Positions 12,469-23,660 of a stretch of 64,000 nt of DNA are shown here, piece after piece. The notes beneath the pieces are model-generated. The model was not told the DNA's origin and did not search any database. It saw only the letters and a program-made list of their open reading frames with translations. Each line of letters opens with the position of its first letter. The stretch's first letter is position 1. Source of the DNA: Trileptium ribeirensis (taxonomy: Eukaryota > Nematoda > Enoplea > Enoplida > Thoracostomopsidae); contig JASANE010011766.1 of assembly GCA_030248225.1 (NCBI GenBank), positions 1 through 64,000 of the forward strand, in the 5' to 3' direction. Made by a program: the position numbers and the translations under genes.

Positions 12469-13740
12469 CTGAAATAATCGACTCGTTCAAGTTGCAGTTA
12501 GCACCGGGATTTGTCTCCCTGGCGGGAGACAGCTTTTATTGTTTTACAGTCCACTTGGAAACATTTTCCATTTTAAAAATGACAAGCCACAATGTAAGGA
12601 TTAATAAAATTTGTTCCAAAATTGATGTGCCCAGTTTTCAATCGCAGGTAAATTCCGTGTCAATTTCCGGCTGCACCCGTTTCGCAATAATCTTCGAGGC
12701 TGTATCGGTTATGCTTCAATACCTACAAAAACAGGCTGAGTACAACATTCCAGGCTTTTCCCGGTGTCATTTTCCAACCAATTCAGTAGAACTCCTTAGT
12801 GTCTGAGATATGCAGTAGTCATTATAAGAATTATTTAATCATTTTCAGTTGGAAAGTCTCTTTGTTACAACAGTTTTCAACTTTAGTACGAGGTCATCTC
12901 AGCATAATGCTTCAGCCAAGTGGTTTGTTCACAGACTACTTATTGAAAAAGACAGAGCTGTATCTCGGTCACATCAATAATAAACGAATTTTTTAAAATA
13001 GCTTAATAGGGTGATCATAGAGGGAGCCGCCGTCTTTGCGTATTAGCTGTGACATGCCGCGGAATGGTTGGCAACTACAATGGCTTACAAAACTGGCGTT
13101 CTAATATAATTGACTATAAAAATTGTAAGTATAATGTAAACCACCAACAATTTAGGGACACCCTTTAATAATTAGATTTAGCTTCTCTCTATTTTTCTGT
13201 CTATTAAGAAAAATAGAGAAAAGCTAAATCTAATAAACAGTTTCGGATGGTTGTTAGTGGTGCTCAGCAACAGCGACCGGGTCCCGTCATATGAGGCAAC
13301 TTCGACTAACATGTAAAGCGATTTATTGGGCAACAAATATAGAGCTACAACACTTTAATAATGTCTTCTCGAGAAGCCCGCCGAACCAGAGGTTCGTGGC
13401 TTCTCCTATAAAACAATAAGCATAAATTAAATCGCCAATATCATCGACCTGAGCGCTCTAAAAGCCCCCAAAAGGTCTATCTACCGATTTAAGCTCAGAA
13501 ATTGGCTAGGTTTGCTAGCGATGAAAATGACGAATCAATCGCTGCGGAGTCGTGGCCTTCTGAATCTAGCAAAACATAAAAATTTGTTTAAACAACTTCC
13601 AACAAACATCTTGACAGTGATCGTGAAGCTATTATAATGGTTCATTTTGCAAAACACTGAACTTCAAAATTTTTAAATTTTCAAGACTCTGTTGAATCGT
13701 GTCGACCTCATTTCGTGCCCCTGACAAAACATGCCGCCCA
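12469..13740. other. Intron part containing a hairpin, no gene
   Basis: Apart from the inverted repeat at 13,172-13,233, no structure was recognised. Open frames at 12,492-12,996 have no family resemblance. Confidence 0.4.
13172..13233. repeat. Near-perfect 26-bp inverted repeat (hairpin)
   Basis: Arm 1 begins TTAGATTTAGCTTCTCTC (13,172-13,197). Arm 2 (13,208-13,233) is its reverse complement with at most one mismatch, separated by a 10-base loop. It may be the fused ends of a small mobile element; no flanking duplication is visible. Confidence 0.85.
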
Positions 13741-13756
13741 CTGAATCCAAATCTGG

Positions 13757-14081
13757 CCTGTCCACAGCGGCGGTTGGGGCGCCCACTTTCCAAATCCCTC
13801 CATAATCGATAATAATATAGATTTATTAATATCTCAGAATTTATGTTTTCGGTATCCAAATTGACTTTTAAACATCAATTACCATTATTTCTAATGATAA
13901 AACGACGTTTTATAGCCTGAAAATACTTGCACGATTGTAAAAATACATGAAAATATGAAATATAAAAATTTTTTAATCAAAATTTTTTCTCCACTTTCAA
14001 ATGTCTCCTAAAAATAAACCTGGGTCTCCCACACAAGGTATATATCGCAAGCTATTCGAAATGCTGTGGACAGGTCAGCGA
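13757..14081. mobile_element. MITE-like element, family D (TIR CTGGCCTGTCCACAG)
   Basis: The left end CTGGCCTGTCCACAG and right end CTGTGGACAGGTCAG are inverted complements with one mismatch. The interior shares AACATCAATTACCATTATTT, AAAACGACGTTTTA and AAATATGAAATAT-type phrases with copies at 15.6, 36.0 and 42.2 kb. It is about 325 bases with no coding capacity, so it must depend on a transposase from elsewhere. It lies in an intron of the USP9X ortholog. Confidence 0.78.
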
Positions 14082-14364
14082 ACCAGGGCCACGCTTCATG
14101 AATCTAGACAAGTAGAGAAAGATATAAACATGCAAATTATTTCACTGGATTGTCGTTTTTTCGGTTTTGTTCCAATCAGACACAATCTTCCCGGTTTTGA
14201 CATTTGCCCCCGAATTACCAACTTTTCCCGGATTTTCAAGATTTGCCGCGTCCACCTTGTGCATATTACAATCACGAAATATTTCCGACAACAAGCCACG
14301 CGCAAAACGCCTCATAATATTTTCATTATAGCTAAAAAGAGCATTTAAAAGTGAAACATCTTAC

Positions 14365-14581
14365 CATAACCGATTTCGAGGACGGTAGAACCAGCGCTGA
14401 TAAATCGGTCACAATGCCCGCGCCAGCAACTGCCGTAGCTCCGGCAGACACACTTGCGAGCGCTTGTTTCACCGCAGACGGACCAGGAGATTTCTTTTCT
14501 GGGGAAGGTGTCGCGCTGCTAGCACGTGCTCCAACTCCGCTTATGTCGCGACAGCCGTCGACCAAATCTCTTAGCGGCGAG
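14365..14581 (-). CDS. USP9X: USP9X ortholog exon, Ala/Ser-rich region
   Basis: Exon of 217 bases, phase 2 to 0, acceptor TGTGCGGTAG and donor GTAAGA. The product is rich in Ser, Ala and Val (for example KQALASVSAGATAVAGAGIV) and corresponds by order to the human segment around HDQAVVLQSALQSIP. Direct similarity is weak. The call rests on an open frame, splice borders, a phase match on both sides and exon order. Confidence 0.8.
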
Positions 14582-15600
14582 CTACCGCACAGAACAAATC
14601 TGGAAGAAAATAAAATGTCGATCGAAGGAAGCTGTGAAGTTTATAGGTTTTTAACTTAAACACATAGAGCCGGGTACTACTGGCCTTTCAGCGTTAACCA
14701 AATTTGCGTCAGCGCCAAATAAGCCATAGTCCAGCATACCGGGTTGCGCACAAAACTGCGACTCGTCCTGATCAGATCACTACAAACTGAGTACAGATTC
14801 TTAAAATCTCCAAGCAATAGTAATCTACTACTTCTTCAAAAATTGCTTGAACCCTAATGATTTTTACGTTTCCCCATTTCGAAGCTCTTCCGAATCGGTA
14901 TGAATTGCACTCCTCAATTCGTTCCCCACAAAGTTTAACAGAAGCCATCAATAATGCGAAAGAAGTCAACACCACTGCCCCAGGCATTCCTGGAAACTGT
15001 AATTTTCACCATGGGGTCAGTGACACCCATAAAACAGCTTAGTGGAAATATCCTGTACACATCGTTCCGAAAAGTGGGTAGTTGAACTTCGGACGACCAT
15101 GTTCTTTCTCGGGGAAAATTTCAATGTGTGAAGTTACTTTTGCTTAACAGTACTAAATATTTCCATATTTTCTTGTACGTTTACTGTTGTACAAGTATTT
15201 TCATAGGGTGTTTACCAAAATGGACCTTGGGTCAAGCGTATTTCTTTTGGGTCCAGTCCTTAAACGCTGGGCCTAGACTTAGAATTTTTGGCTCGAGAAT
15301 TTCACGAAATGTTACACAATAAAGAGATCGTATTACGATATGCAATGATTATTGAATTACAAATATTTATTCTCTGCCTACTCCAAGCCAGGATAAACGA
15401 TGAAGGCCATCCATGAAACCAGCAGCAAACAACTACATACAGATGTAAGCACAAACGGCTGAAAGCCTGCACTTTGTAATAAAATTTATTAGCAGACCCT
15501 ATGTCTCCGAAGCCAGAAACTGCCCTGGGTCCAGCGTGGGTTCAGCAAAATTTTTTGGGTCCACATCTAATATTACGGTCCAGACCCGCCTACGGACCCA
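14582..15600. other. Intron part, nothing recognised
   Basis: The only pattern is repeated GGGTCCA/TGGACCC words near 15,220-15,290 and 15,525-15,600 in opposing senses, possibly a decayed inverted structure. Confidence 0.35.
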
Positions 15601-15614
15601 AAAAACCTTGCTTT

Positions 15615-15822
15615 CAGACTACAAAACGACGTTTTGGCATTAGAAATAGTGGTAATTAATGTTTAAAAATAAAAGCATTTTGCACACGCAAAATATATAT
15701 TGTGAGATATAAAATTTTTTTGAATTTAGTTGGACAAGAGAGGTTTGGGCTGAGTGGGGGGACGGACATGACAGAAAATGAGATTTAGAAAGTCCGGGAT
15801 ACCCTCCTATGGACAGGCCAGT
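15615..15822 (-). mobile_element. Family D MITE, partial copy in minus orientation
   Basis: It contains AAAACGACGTTTTGGCATTA, AATAGTGGTAATTAATGTTT and the terminal ATGGACAGGCCAG, all matching the reverse complement of the family. The other end is not recognisable. Confidence 0.65.
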
Positions 15823-15951
15823 GGAACACACAAAATTAACGTCAATGACAATGTCTACTCGTGTGAACCATTTGCTTCCAAATTTTTGATGACATTCAAT
15901 ATTAGATAGGTGTGAAAAACGTTTTGCCTTACTAAAGCAACAAATCCATAC

Positions 15952-16148
15952 CTCAGAATGACCAAGAGCGCCTCGTAAATAACTGCGCGAAGTTGCTGCT
16001 CAATATGAAAGCCGGTGAAAAAATCCTTGTCAAGTATTCTGACCAAATGCGACAACCCACCGGCGCAAAGAAAGCCATCGGACACCTTTTGTGCTGCTTC
16101 AAACGAGGCCTGATCGCAACTGGTTGGAAGCAGCTTTCCAGACAAAAC
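15952..16148 (-). CDS. USP9X: USP9X ortholog exon ([20 protein letters not shown] region)
   Basis: Exon of 197 bases, phase 0 to 2, acceptor TTTGTTCCAG and donor GTATGG. It encodes KVSDGFLCAGGLSHLVRILD and HIEQQLRAVIYEALLVILR, matching human [20 protein letters not shown] and ETRRGAYLNALKIAKLLLT. Phase fits the neighbours at 16.5 and 14.4 kb. Confidence 0.95.
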
Positions 16149-16530
16149 CTGGAACAAAAATCAAACTATACTTGCGCATTAACGTGCTTTCACCGGACGT
16201 GTTGCATTTGCCCACATTTTATAGGACTTTTCATAGCTCAGAGATTGACAAACGTTGGAATTGTTTGGCATGTCCCGTCTCCTCGACAGGTTTGGCACCC
16301 TGAAAGTAAAAAACAAGTTTTGCCAAAATTTATTACCGAAAATGCAGCACTCGCCAGAAATAAAGCTGGATTTTTAACGACTCCCGAGCTTGGCATTGCG
16401 AAACAATTAAAATAATAGATGATCACATTTCGTGGGAGTCGTGAGCGAGCGGCTGTCATGTTAGACGAGAACTGTGATATCTCTAGACCATCAAAGAACC
16501 AATCCAGATGCTCTAAATAAATAAACTAAC
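16149..16530. other. Short intron, nothing recognised
   Basis: A 382-base intron between two USP9X exons. No repeat or motif was seen. Confidence 0.5.
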
Positions 16531-16787
16531 CTCCAAGTTATAGAGCAACCGAAATGGTGTCATTTGATCGCCATTTAACGTAAATAACGACGCCAACGAA
16601 GAACCCATCGGCGAACCAGGCTCTGGCAGCCCCGACCTAAGCGACCCTCCATCTCCGTTACTGTTGTTGTTGTTATCGTTGTTGTTTGAGTCCTTTTCTT
16701 TGTTGCGACGAAGCGACTTGGGACTTTTGGGCGTGAGACGGGAGATGCTTCGATTCCGCAGCCGCTCGAGGCTGTTACCTTTTGAAG
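16531..16787 (-). CDS. USP9X: USP9X ortholog exon with Asn-rich low-complexity insert
   Basis: Exon of 257 bases, phase 1 to 0, acceptor TGTTTACAG and donor GTTAGT. The C-terminal MGSSLASLFTLNGDQMTPFR then LLYNLE matches human [20 protein letters not shown] then TEVVYALL. Before it lies a Lys/Arg/Ser-rich stretch and an Asn-rich run (NNNDNNNNSNGDGG) with no vertebrate counterpart, encoded by an AAC/AAT-rich tract. Confidence 0.93.
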
Positions 16788-16949
16788 CTGTAAACAGATT
16801 ACTAATAAAGTTATGCTCCAATCGTTGGAAAGAAATACAGGAGAAAAATTCCCCACAACGAAGGTAAAAACTATAATGGAAAACCCCCAAAACCAACCGT
16901 TTTGTAACCTGGAGAAACTGAATTTCAGACACTGTACATTCCTGTGTTG

Positions 16950-18072
16950 AACTAGTAACTCTATCGAGATTGCAAAGCGTAGTAAAGCATAGGTACAACT
17001 ACGCCTTTTGCGTGCACAGCCAATCAGCTCTCGATAGCATACGTCGATATGCTACATGTGGATATTACACAATACCGCACAAAACAAATACCGGGAATAT
17101 CCCATGCCCGAAAACCCACAAGTGCAAGCTATCAGCCTCCCACGATGGCACAATAAAATTAGAAATTTTGGGTCAAAGAACCGTAGGGCCGCCATACCCC
17201 CGTACCCATGGACCATGTGTCACAAAGCAAAACCAACACAGGCAATAAGTTTTCCATTGAAAACCCCTAAGTGAAACTTTTCAGCCGTCCAGGACGTCAG
17301 AACAAATTTTCGAATTTTAGGTCGAGAAACCACGAGGGTGCCATACCTCAAGCAGCATAACTCCAAAACCGGAGCCTTAATCAAAAAACAAAACTGAGAC
17401 ATGTGCATTTATCATTTTACTATGAAATAAAACCACCCAGAGAAAAAAGTTTAAACGTTAAGAAAACATTACCTTGCTTCGGTGTAGGGTATTAAAATGG
17501 GGCAAAAACTATCACTTTTTTACCTCTAACCCCGAACAATATGGTAGCCATACCCCGTACCCATGGAACCATGTATGTCAGAGTAAAACAATCACATGCA
17601 ATGAGTTTTCCATGCACGAAACCCCCAAGTGAAACTTTTCAGACGCCCAGGACGTAAGAATAAATTATCGAATTTTGGGTCGAGGAACCACGAGGGTGCC
17701 ATACGTCAAACCGCATAAATCCAGAACTGGAGCCTTAATCGAAAAACAAAAAGGGCCATCGACATTTATCATTTTATTAAAAAATAAAAGCAACGAGAGA
17801 AAAAAATCGGAAGTTAAGATAAAAATAACATTGCTTCGTGAAGGCTACTAAAATGAGGTAACAAAAACCCTCAATTTTACCTATGACCCCAGAACCAGAC
17901 CTCAAATCAAAAACCGCTCTGGGATGTAGACGGTAAATCGACTATGCCGGTTCGAACGAGCATCATGAAGATCGATTAAATCGTTCCCAAGTTATGACCA
18001 ATCACACACAGACGCAATTTAAAAGCTTTCAACCGTGCAACACAGTATCTCCACAACGTTACACTACGTTCT
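16950..18072 (+). repeat. Interspersed repeat, family A (copy 2, longest)
   Basis: It starts CTAGTAACTCTATCGAGATT and ends near ACACTACGTTCTGA. Subunits start near 17,252 and 17,612. The start in other copies contains AGAACGTAGT and this end contains ACTACGTTCT, its exact reverse complement, which suggests short inverted ends. It directly abuts a family B copy at 18,075. Confidence 0.78.
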
Positions 18073-18074
18073 GA

Positions 18075-19195
18075 AAAGTGATGTGACCCCTTAATTGAGC
18101 AGCTACGACACCATCTTCAGGGTCAAAATGACAAAAACAGGTTTTAGGGGTTATATGCCAAATCTGTCCATAAGTCTTTCACTCTTGCGACATAGGTTTC
18201 GCATCGAAAACCCGAGACCGCCACTCGATCGGCTCAACAACCATCGAGATTGACAATACTATTGACTACTAATTTTTTGTGCAACCACTTACTTGGCCGC
18301 TGTGAGTCCGAATATTGTTCGTTTACCTTACACTGAGCGCCTATTAGGCTATCAAGCACGCCGGATATAACGTTTTGCTGTCTAAAGTAAAGCTTGATTA
18401 CATTATACCTTTTCATGGAATTCAAGGTTTTTACGGTCGACGGACCCAACTTCCAAAATATAGTCTAACTTCAGTTGTTTGGTTACGTATTGCGTACAGA
18501 GAATCAACTGTCTATGTAGATTTTTTCGGTAGGCTCAACGCAAGAGTGGTTATCCAAGGTCCAGCATGATATTTCATGTCTTTTCAGACGTTTTATTGGT
18601 TTTAGGGTGACTGAGCCCCATTTCCAGAATATAGATTGTCTCCAGTAATTTGGTTATGCACTGCGTACAGGGCACCAAGAATGGTCTATATGTAGGTTTT
18701 TTGGTACACTACGTACTATGGTTTGGTTATCTGGAGACCAACACAAATAATTGATGCTTGTCAGTTGTCTTCGAAGGTTTTAAGGTCGTCGAGGTTTTAG
18801 GGTTTTAAGCGGATTCAGGGTTCCAGCTTTTAGGGTGGTACATACTGGCTTTCCCAAACTACTCCCGATGCACCCGTGGGAACCGATCTGGGGGTCGCAG
18901 ATCGAACTGTTGGTACCTGGCGGACGGGAAATTTGGCTTCCCCGAGATCGAACTGGGACCCCCCAACTGACCTGCGGGGAATGAAAAAACTCGAACATAG
19001 CATAAATGGTCGATTCACAGTAAATATACAATAGTAATGCACACTAAGTTAAACTCTATAGAATAACAGCAATTATTGCTTTTTTAACTGCACAGGGGGG
19101 CGCTGAACTGCGGGCACCGCATGGGAGGCCGAAATACCTGGAGAGCCCTTTCCATCTGTGGGAAAACCAGAACACATCAAACACAGCCTGTTACA
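18075..19195 (+). repeat. Interspersed repeat, family B (copy 2)
   Basis: It aligns with 2,745-3,515 in order: ACACCATCTTCAGGGTCAAA, CTATTAGGCTATCAAGCACG, TTTTTACGGTCGACGGACCC, and the end ACACAGCCTGTTACAG. A GC-rich piece (18,840-18,975) interrupts it before the end. It has no coding capacity. Confidence 0.65.
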
Positions 19196-19292
19196 GGTCA
19201 TTGCAAAAAATAATAATTTAGAAATTAAATTGATTTCATTGCCTAGACCCAGTGATATCTCCTTTACAAAGAGCGGCACACAAGAGACGTAC

Positions 19293-19434
19293 CTTTGGTA
19301 ACGTTCGGAAGGGCCAACTGATCGAGCAGTTCGTTGACAGCAGGGTCGCTCGGAATGATGAGCAAAATTTGTCGAGCCGCCAGCTTCAGCTCATCGTCGC
19401 CGACGGCTGCTAAACGGTACAGCATGTTGAACAT
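19293..19434 (-). CDS. USP9X: USP9X ortholog exon ([20 protein letters not shown] region)
   Basis: Exon of 142 bases, phase 0 to 1, acceptor AATTTAG and donor GTACGT. The product MFNMLYRLAAVGDDELKLAA then RQILLIIPSDPAVNELLDQL matches human [20 protein letters not shown] then [20 protein letters not shown]. The ATG at the start is an internal Met, not a start codon, because the previous exon joins in phase. Confidence 0.95.
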
Positions 19435-20560
19435 CTAAATTTCAAATTATTAAACGCATCGGCCCAAGTAATTCTAATGTGCGGTAAGTTATAACGTTAG
19501 AAAAAAGAACAGCTTAGAGGGAGTGGGAGGTCGGGGCGGTAGCCCCTCGACTTATGCTTAGGGTATACGGACCTTGGCTTCAGCTAAAAATAAGGCATAG
19601 GCTAAGTGTATCGAGAGCGGTATGGTTTGCATTTTAATTTCGCCCCTCAGGGTTATTGGGCCAGTCACAAAATCGTGTGCCATATGGCTCAGTACAAGGT
19701 CCAGTGTTATTTTTGTACTATATACAATGATATAGATAACTACGTTGGGACCAAGGATGATACGTAGACGTACCAATACGCTTCGGGCTGACGATGGTGT
19801 AGCTGCTATGATTGCTGACATTAAAAATGCCGTGGCCAGATGATTCACTTGTAGAGTTCAACGGCTCAAAATCAACCTGTTTCCACAATGGGTCGGGAAA
19901 TCCTTCATGACCAGTACAGCATAAACAACATGGATATTCAAAAAACAAATCATGGAAATGACCTGGGAGTGTGGATTTCAGTTGGCCTCAAAGAAATTGT
20001 GCTGATATAGTTGAAAAGTGTAATCAGGTCATTGGCGTCTTACAACACATTAAGCCTATCCATTTGGCTCAATATTATTGCCAATTTACAAGGCGTTAAT
20101 AAGACCCATGCTCGAATACGCTAAGACTAGCTAGCTTCCACACTACAAACGGGGCATAAAGGTACTGAAAAGGGCCCAGCGGCGCACGAGGAAACCAGTG
20201 CCTGATCTTGCTCATTTACCATACGAAGAGAAGCTGCAACGTTTGGGGATGCAGTCGTTGGAAACGGGCCTACCTCATTATGCTCTACCGGATGGCCCAC
20301 GGGCATGTGGACCTTCCCCTAACACGTTTTTCATCCTCAACGCCCTGCGCGGACATCCTCTGAAACTTCGAGCTCGTTTCACTCCTCTTCTAAACTGTGG
20401 TCGGCATCGTTGTGCATATTGGACGGTTGACCCTTGGAATCGGCTCACCATTGAATTTGTTTACCCTCCAAATTTTGAAAACTTCAAAAACCTCCTGCAC
20501 ACGTCTCACATCCTGCCAGCCATGTGGCTACCGTTGCTGCTGCAGCTTCCTTTTTGCAGA
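19435..20560 (+). mobile_element. Decayed non-LTR retrotransposon (LINE), 3' part of reverse transcriptase ORF
   Basis: The frame is broken, but the plus strand from about 19,760 to 20,510 reads as the C-terminal part of a CR1/jockey-type LINE ORF2: DIKNAV, then LGVWISVGLKE-like residues, then LIRPMLEYAKTS, then RRTRKPVPDLAHLPYEEKLQ and RLGMQSLETG, and finally YWTVDPWNRL. The L-x-YEERL-x-x-L motif and a late WNRLP-like motif are characteristic of these ORFs. At least three frame changes and several stops show it is dead. The clade is inferred only. Confidence 0.75.
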
Positions 20561-20639
20561 ATATGAAAGCTGCAATTCACCTGTCGGCTAGCCATCATCT
20601 TCATAACGAACGAAACATATGGTCAACCATTAGTGATGG

Positions 20640-21198
20640 TGGCCGATCAATGTACGAAATCTACGGACGGATGCCACCAGATGTAGCCAACACGCTCAAC
20701 GCGATACTACAAGAATGGATGAATCCGTGGGCGAGCGCCACCAGATGTACTCAACAAGCTCGATGCGACAGTACAAGAACAAATCCACGGATGGGCGCCA
20801 CCAGACGTAGCAAGCAAGCTCGACGCAAGACTCAAGAATGGATGAATCCATGGGCGACCGCCACCAGATGTTGTAGCCAACAAGCTCAACGCGACAGTAT
20901 AAAAATGAATCCGTGTATGGGTGCCACCAGGTGTAGCAAGCAACCTCAACGCGATACTACAAATATGAATGAATCAATGGATGGGCGCCACTAGATGCAG
21001 CAAGCAAGCTCGACGCGATATTACAAGTATGGATGAATCCATGAACTGGCGCCACTAGATTCAGCAAGCAAGCTCGACGCGCTATTACAAGAATGGATGA
21101 ATCCACGGAAGCGGGTCACCAGATGTAGCAAGCATGCCCGATGCGCCATTACAAGAATAATTCCAAGCACGGGCACCATCAGATGCAGCAAGCAAGGG
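20640..21198 (+). repeat. 62-bp minisatellite, about 8 units
   Basis: The unit carries GCAAGCAAGCTCGACGCGA, then TACAAGAATGGATGAATCCA and GGGCGCCACCAGATG. Successive CCACCAGATG words fall near 20,737, 20,798, 20,860, 20,922, 20,986, 21,050, 21,114 and 21,176. Open frames across it reflect only the repeat. It resumes at 22,019. Confidence 0.9.
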
Positions 21199-22018
21199 GG
21201 TAGCTAGGGGGTCGGGAACCCCCTTTTGGTTCAAACCCAAACAAAAATTATTGAATGATTCCGGCTGAAAATTATGTCGGAAATTGTCCTAAAACTAGCC
21301 TCTCTAGGACTATAAAACAATTAATTTCAACCGTATTTCTGACAAAAATTCACATTTTTGTAGAAAAAAATCGCTATTTTTGCAACAGATGCATTTTTAC
21401 TTGTTTACGGCGCACATATACCAATTCTTATCCCGGGCTATGAACAGCAATTTCATCGAAACTTTCTCCGCTCTGATGTCCGAACCTCAAATGTATATAT
21501 ATACATATTAACATCATTTCAAAAATATAAAATGCATCATCAGTAGTTGTACTGTTTACCGTTAAAAGTACGCATAGTCACAAGCTCAAGATTTGATATC
21601 TAATAGAAATATTCTACCAGAAATATTTTTGTGCATCCACAAATTTGAGTCATAGTTTACTCATATCAAAGCAAGTAAGCGCCGATTACTCACAAAATCA
21701 CGGGTACAAATTTTATATCCCTCCACATTTCAAGTGGACCATCAAGAACAAATTAGAGAAAGGCGCCCTCTTGGCCCTAGTTTTCGAAAAGTTTAACTTA
21801 ACACGAGCTTTGTTCATGGCATTGCTTGCGGGACAGTATTTCGCACAATTAATCGGCGCAACACAAGGTTAGCTCGTAGAAATGTGCATAACCGAATGAC
21901 ATGCCTTCCTTGACCCCATTTTCACATTTCTGAGTGCGACCCCCCGGACCTCCCCCTTTAAGGCAACCACTGTAAGCCGCGACCCCCTTACCTTTCAAAA
22001 TTTCTGGCTACGCGCTTG
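21199..22018. mobile_element. 820-bp insertion within the minisatellite
   Basis: The 62-bp array stops after CAGCAAGCAAG and resumes with CAGCAAGCAAG at 22,019. The insert starts GGGGTAGCTAGGGGGTCGGG and ends with GCGACCCCCTTACC near TTCTGGCTACGCGCTTGG. No transposase or RT similarity is visible. The 11-base repeat at both sides could be a target-site duplication, or simply part of the array unit. Confidence 0.6.
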
Positions 22019-22112
22019 GCAGCAAGCAAGCTCGACACGCCATTACAAGAATGGATCTATGGACGGGAGCCACCAGATGTAGCAAACAAGTTCGACGCGA
22101 CACTACAAGACC
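22019..22112 (+). repeat. 62-bp minisatellite, remainder
   Basis: About 1.5 further units of the array at 20,640-21,198, ending about 50 bases from the donor of the 22.2-kb USP9X exon. Confidence 0.85.
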
Positions 22113-22158
22113 AGACAATTTCAGTTGAAATCTTGCCTCCGCTGAAGGCTGCACTTAC

Positions 22159-22282
22159 CTGAGGGTCATTAGCAATTAGCTGCGCAGGCAAATGACGTTC
22201 GATCTCAACCGCTGCTGAAGACGCTAGCTTACGCGATGAATACAGCGGAAACATAAAACCCGCTTGATTAGTAGATTGACTC
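22159..22282 (-). CDS. USP9X: USP9X ortholog exon (PEVESCLPGVIMSLHPRY region)
   Basis: Exon of 124 bases, phase 2 to 0, acceptor AATTTGCAG and donor GTAAGT. The end, VEIERHLPAQLIANDPQ, matches human PEVESCLPGVIMSLHPRY, and the first half is a variable linker. A 62-bp minisatellite ends about 50 bases beyond the donor. Confidence 0.92.
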
Positions 22283-23335
22283 CTGCAAATTTCAAAACAA
22301 AAAATGTAATGCAATAATCAATAAAAGCTTAGGATAATACGTCGCTGCGAAAGCAATTTGTTAGCAGACAGTGGTAATCATTGTAGGTTTAGGCACCATT
22401 AGCATTTTTCCAGCATTTCGGTAGTGTGTGGGGGGCTGAGGAGGCGCCCCATTAGTCGGCCCTGGTTCGCGGCGATGTCGCCCCCGGTTGTGCCCCCATG
22501 GATTTTTGATGCTCCGTTCCATTAGCCCTCCAAAAAAAATTTTTTGAGAAAATTACGGCAAAATTGAACCAGTTGACCCGAGGCACCTCCTTCTCGTGCG
22601 CCATCTACTATCGGGCCCGCCCCCAGTTCGTAGGAGACTGCCCCGCTCACAATTTCAACCCTACACAGATTCCAGTTTTTATGAGAGTATAACATGGCTC
22701 GTGACAACAAAAACCCTCGGTCATTTAAACCGTTGCAGTATTTTTGAACAATGCTCCTACGATTAATTCTAAATTATTTTCAAGGCAAAATCACCAAGTT
22801 TGGTTGGATGCAGACTCACAACTTACTGATTGTCAGTCGTTGAGGTTTTATTAATTAATATTAATTTATATAATTTATTAAAACCATACCGGATTCATAA
22901 TTATTGTGTTTTAATAATTCAATATTCCATGTTTTGGCTCAAATTGTGGCTGAAAGATATATTTTATATGCTCAGTGACCAATTAGTATCCTAGATCATA
23001 ACTTACCAAAAAATTAGCTTAAAACCCTTAAACGCCCATTGTATACTGCAGTAAACATACAAACCACAACTGTGTAGTTCTGAATTTGCAACTTTAGTGC
23101 ATATTACAGACTTGGTTCGATTCTCTGTACTATTCTCTTGTGAAAATATTTTTATTGAACGGAATTACTGTTATAGCGCTAAAATAGCGCTGGTTAATGT
23201 AGCAGCTACTAGAAGTTATCCACCATTTTCATCTTTATCCACGAATAAAGAAAATTAATAAATTTCACTTTGCTGAAAAATTCCATGTTTACCACCGGAA
23301 ACATTGATACTATATTTGACTAGTTCTCGTTAGTT

Positions 23336-23420
23336 TGTATGTATATATTGTATGTATATATTGTATGTATATATGTATTGTATGTATATATGTATGTATA
23401 TATGTATTGTATGTATATAT
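23336..23420. repeat. TATGTATATA microsatellite
   Basis: Runs of TGTATGTATATA with irregular spacing over about 85 bases. The long Tyr/Ile/Cys/Val frame across it is an artefact of composition. Confidence 0.9.
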
Positions 23421-23461
23421 TTTTCTGTTCAAATTATGGACTGTTGTTGGAAATAATGGTG

Positions 23462-23660
23462 TACGGCGGGTTTATGTGGAACACTGTTACAACGTTCGAT
23501 GCCGTATCGCGTTGCATATCCAGGCTTTATGATTTCAATGGCCACAAACGAGCGGTGGTGAACGGCGGGTTAATGCGGAACATTGTTACAGCATTCGATG
23601 ACGTATCGCGTTGCACATCCAGGCGTTATGATTTAAATGGACACAAACGACAAAAATTTT
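23462..23660 (+). repeat. 99-bp tandem pair, open in one frame (33-residue unit)
   Basis: Two imperfect copies start ACGGCGGGTT at 23,463 and 23,562. Both read through in one plus frame as GGFMWNTVTTFDAVSRC / GGLMRNIVTAFDDVSRC and DFNGHKR / DLNGHKR. The length is a multiple of three and most differences keep the frame, but there is no other sign of coding. Confidence 0.7.

Noticed and set aside
20524..20994. Plus-strand open frame of 156 codons with Trp/Met/Cys-rich repeats
   Set aside because: It is a reading of the 62-bp minisatellite joined to the LINE tail.
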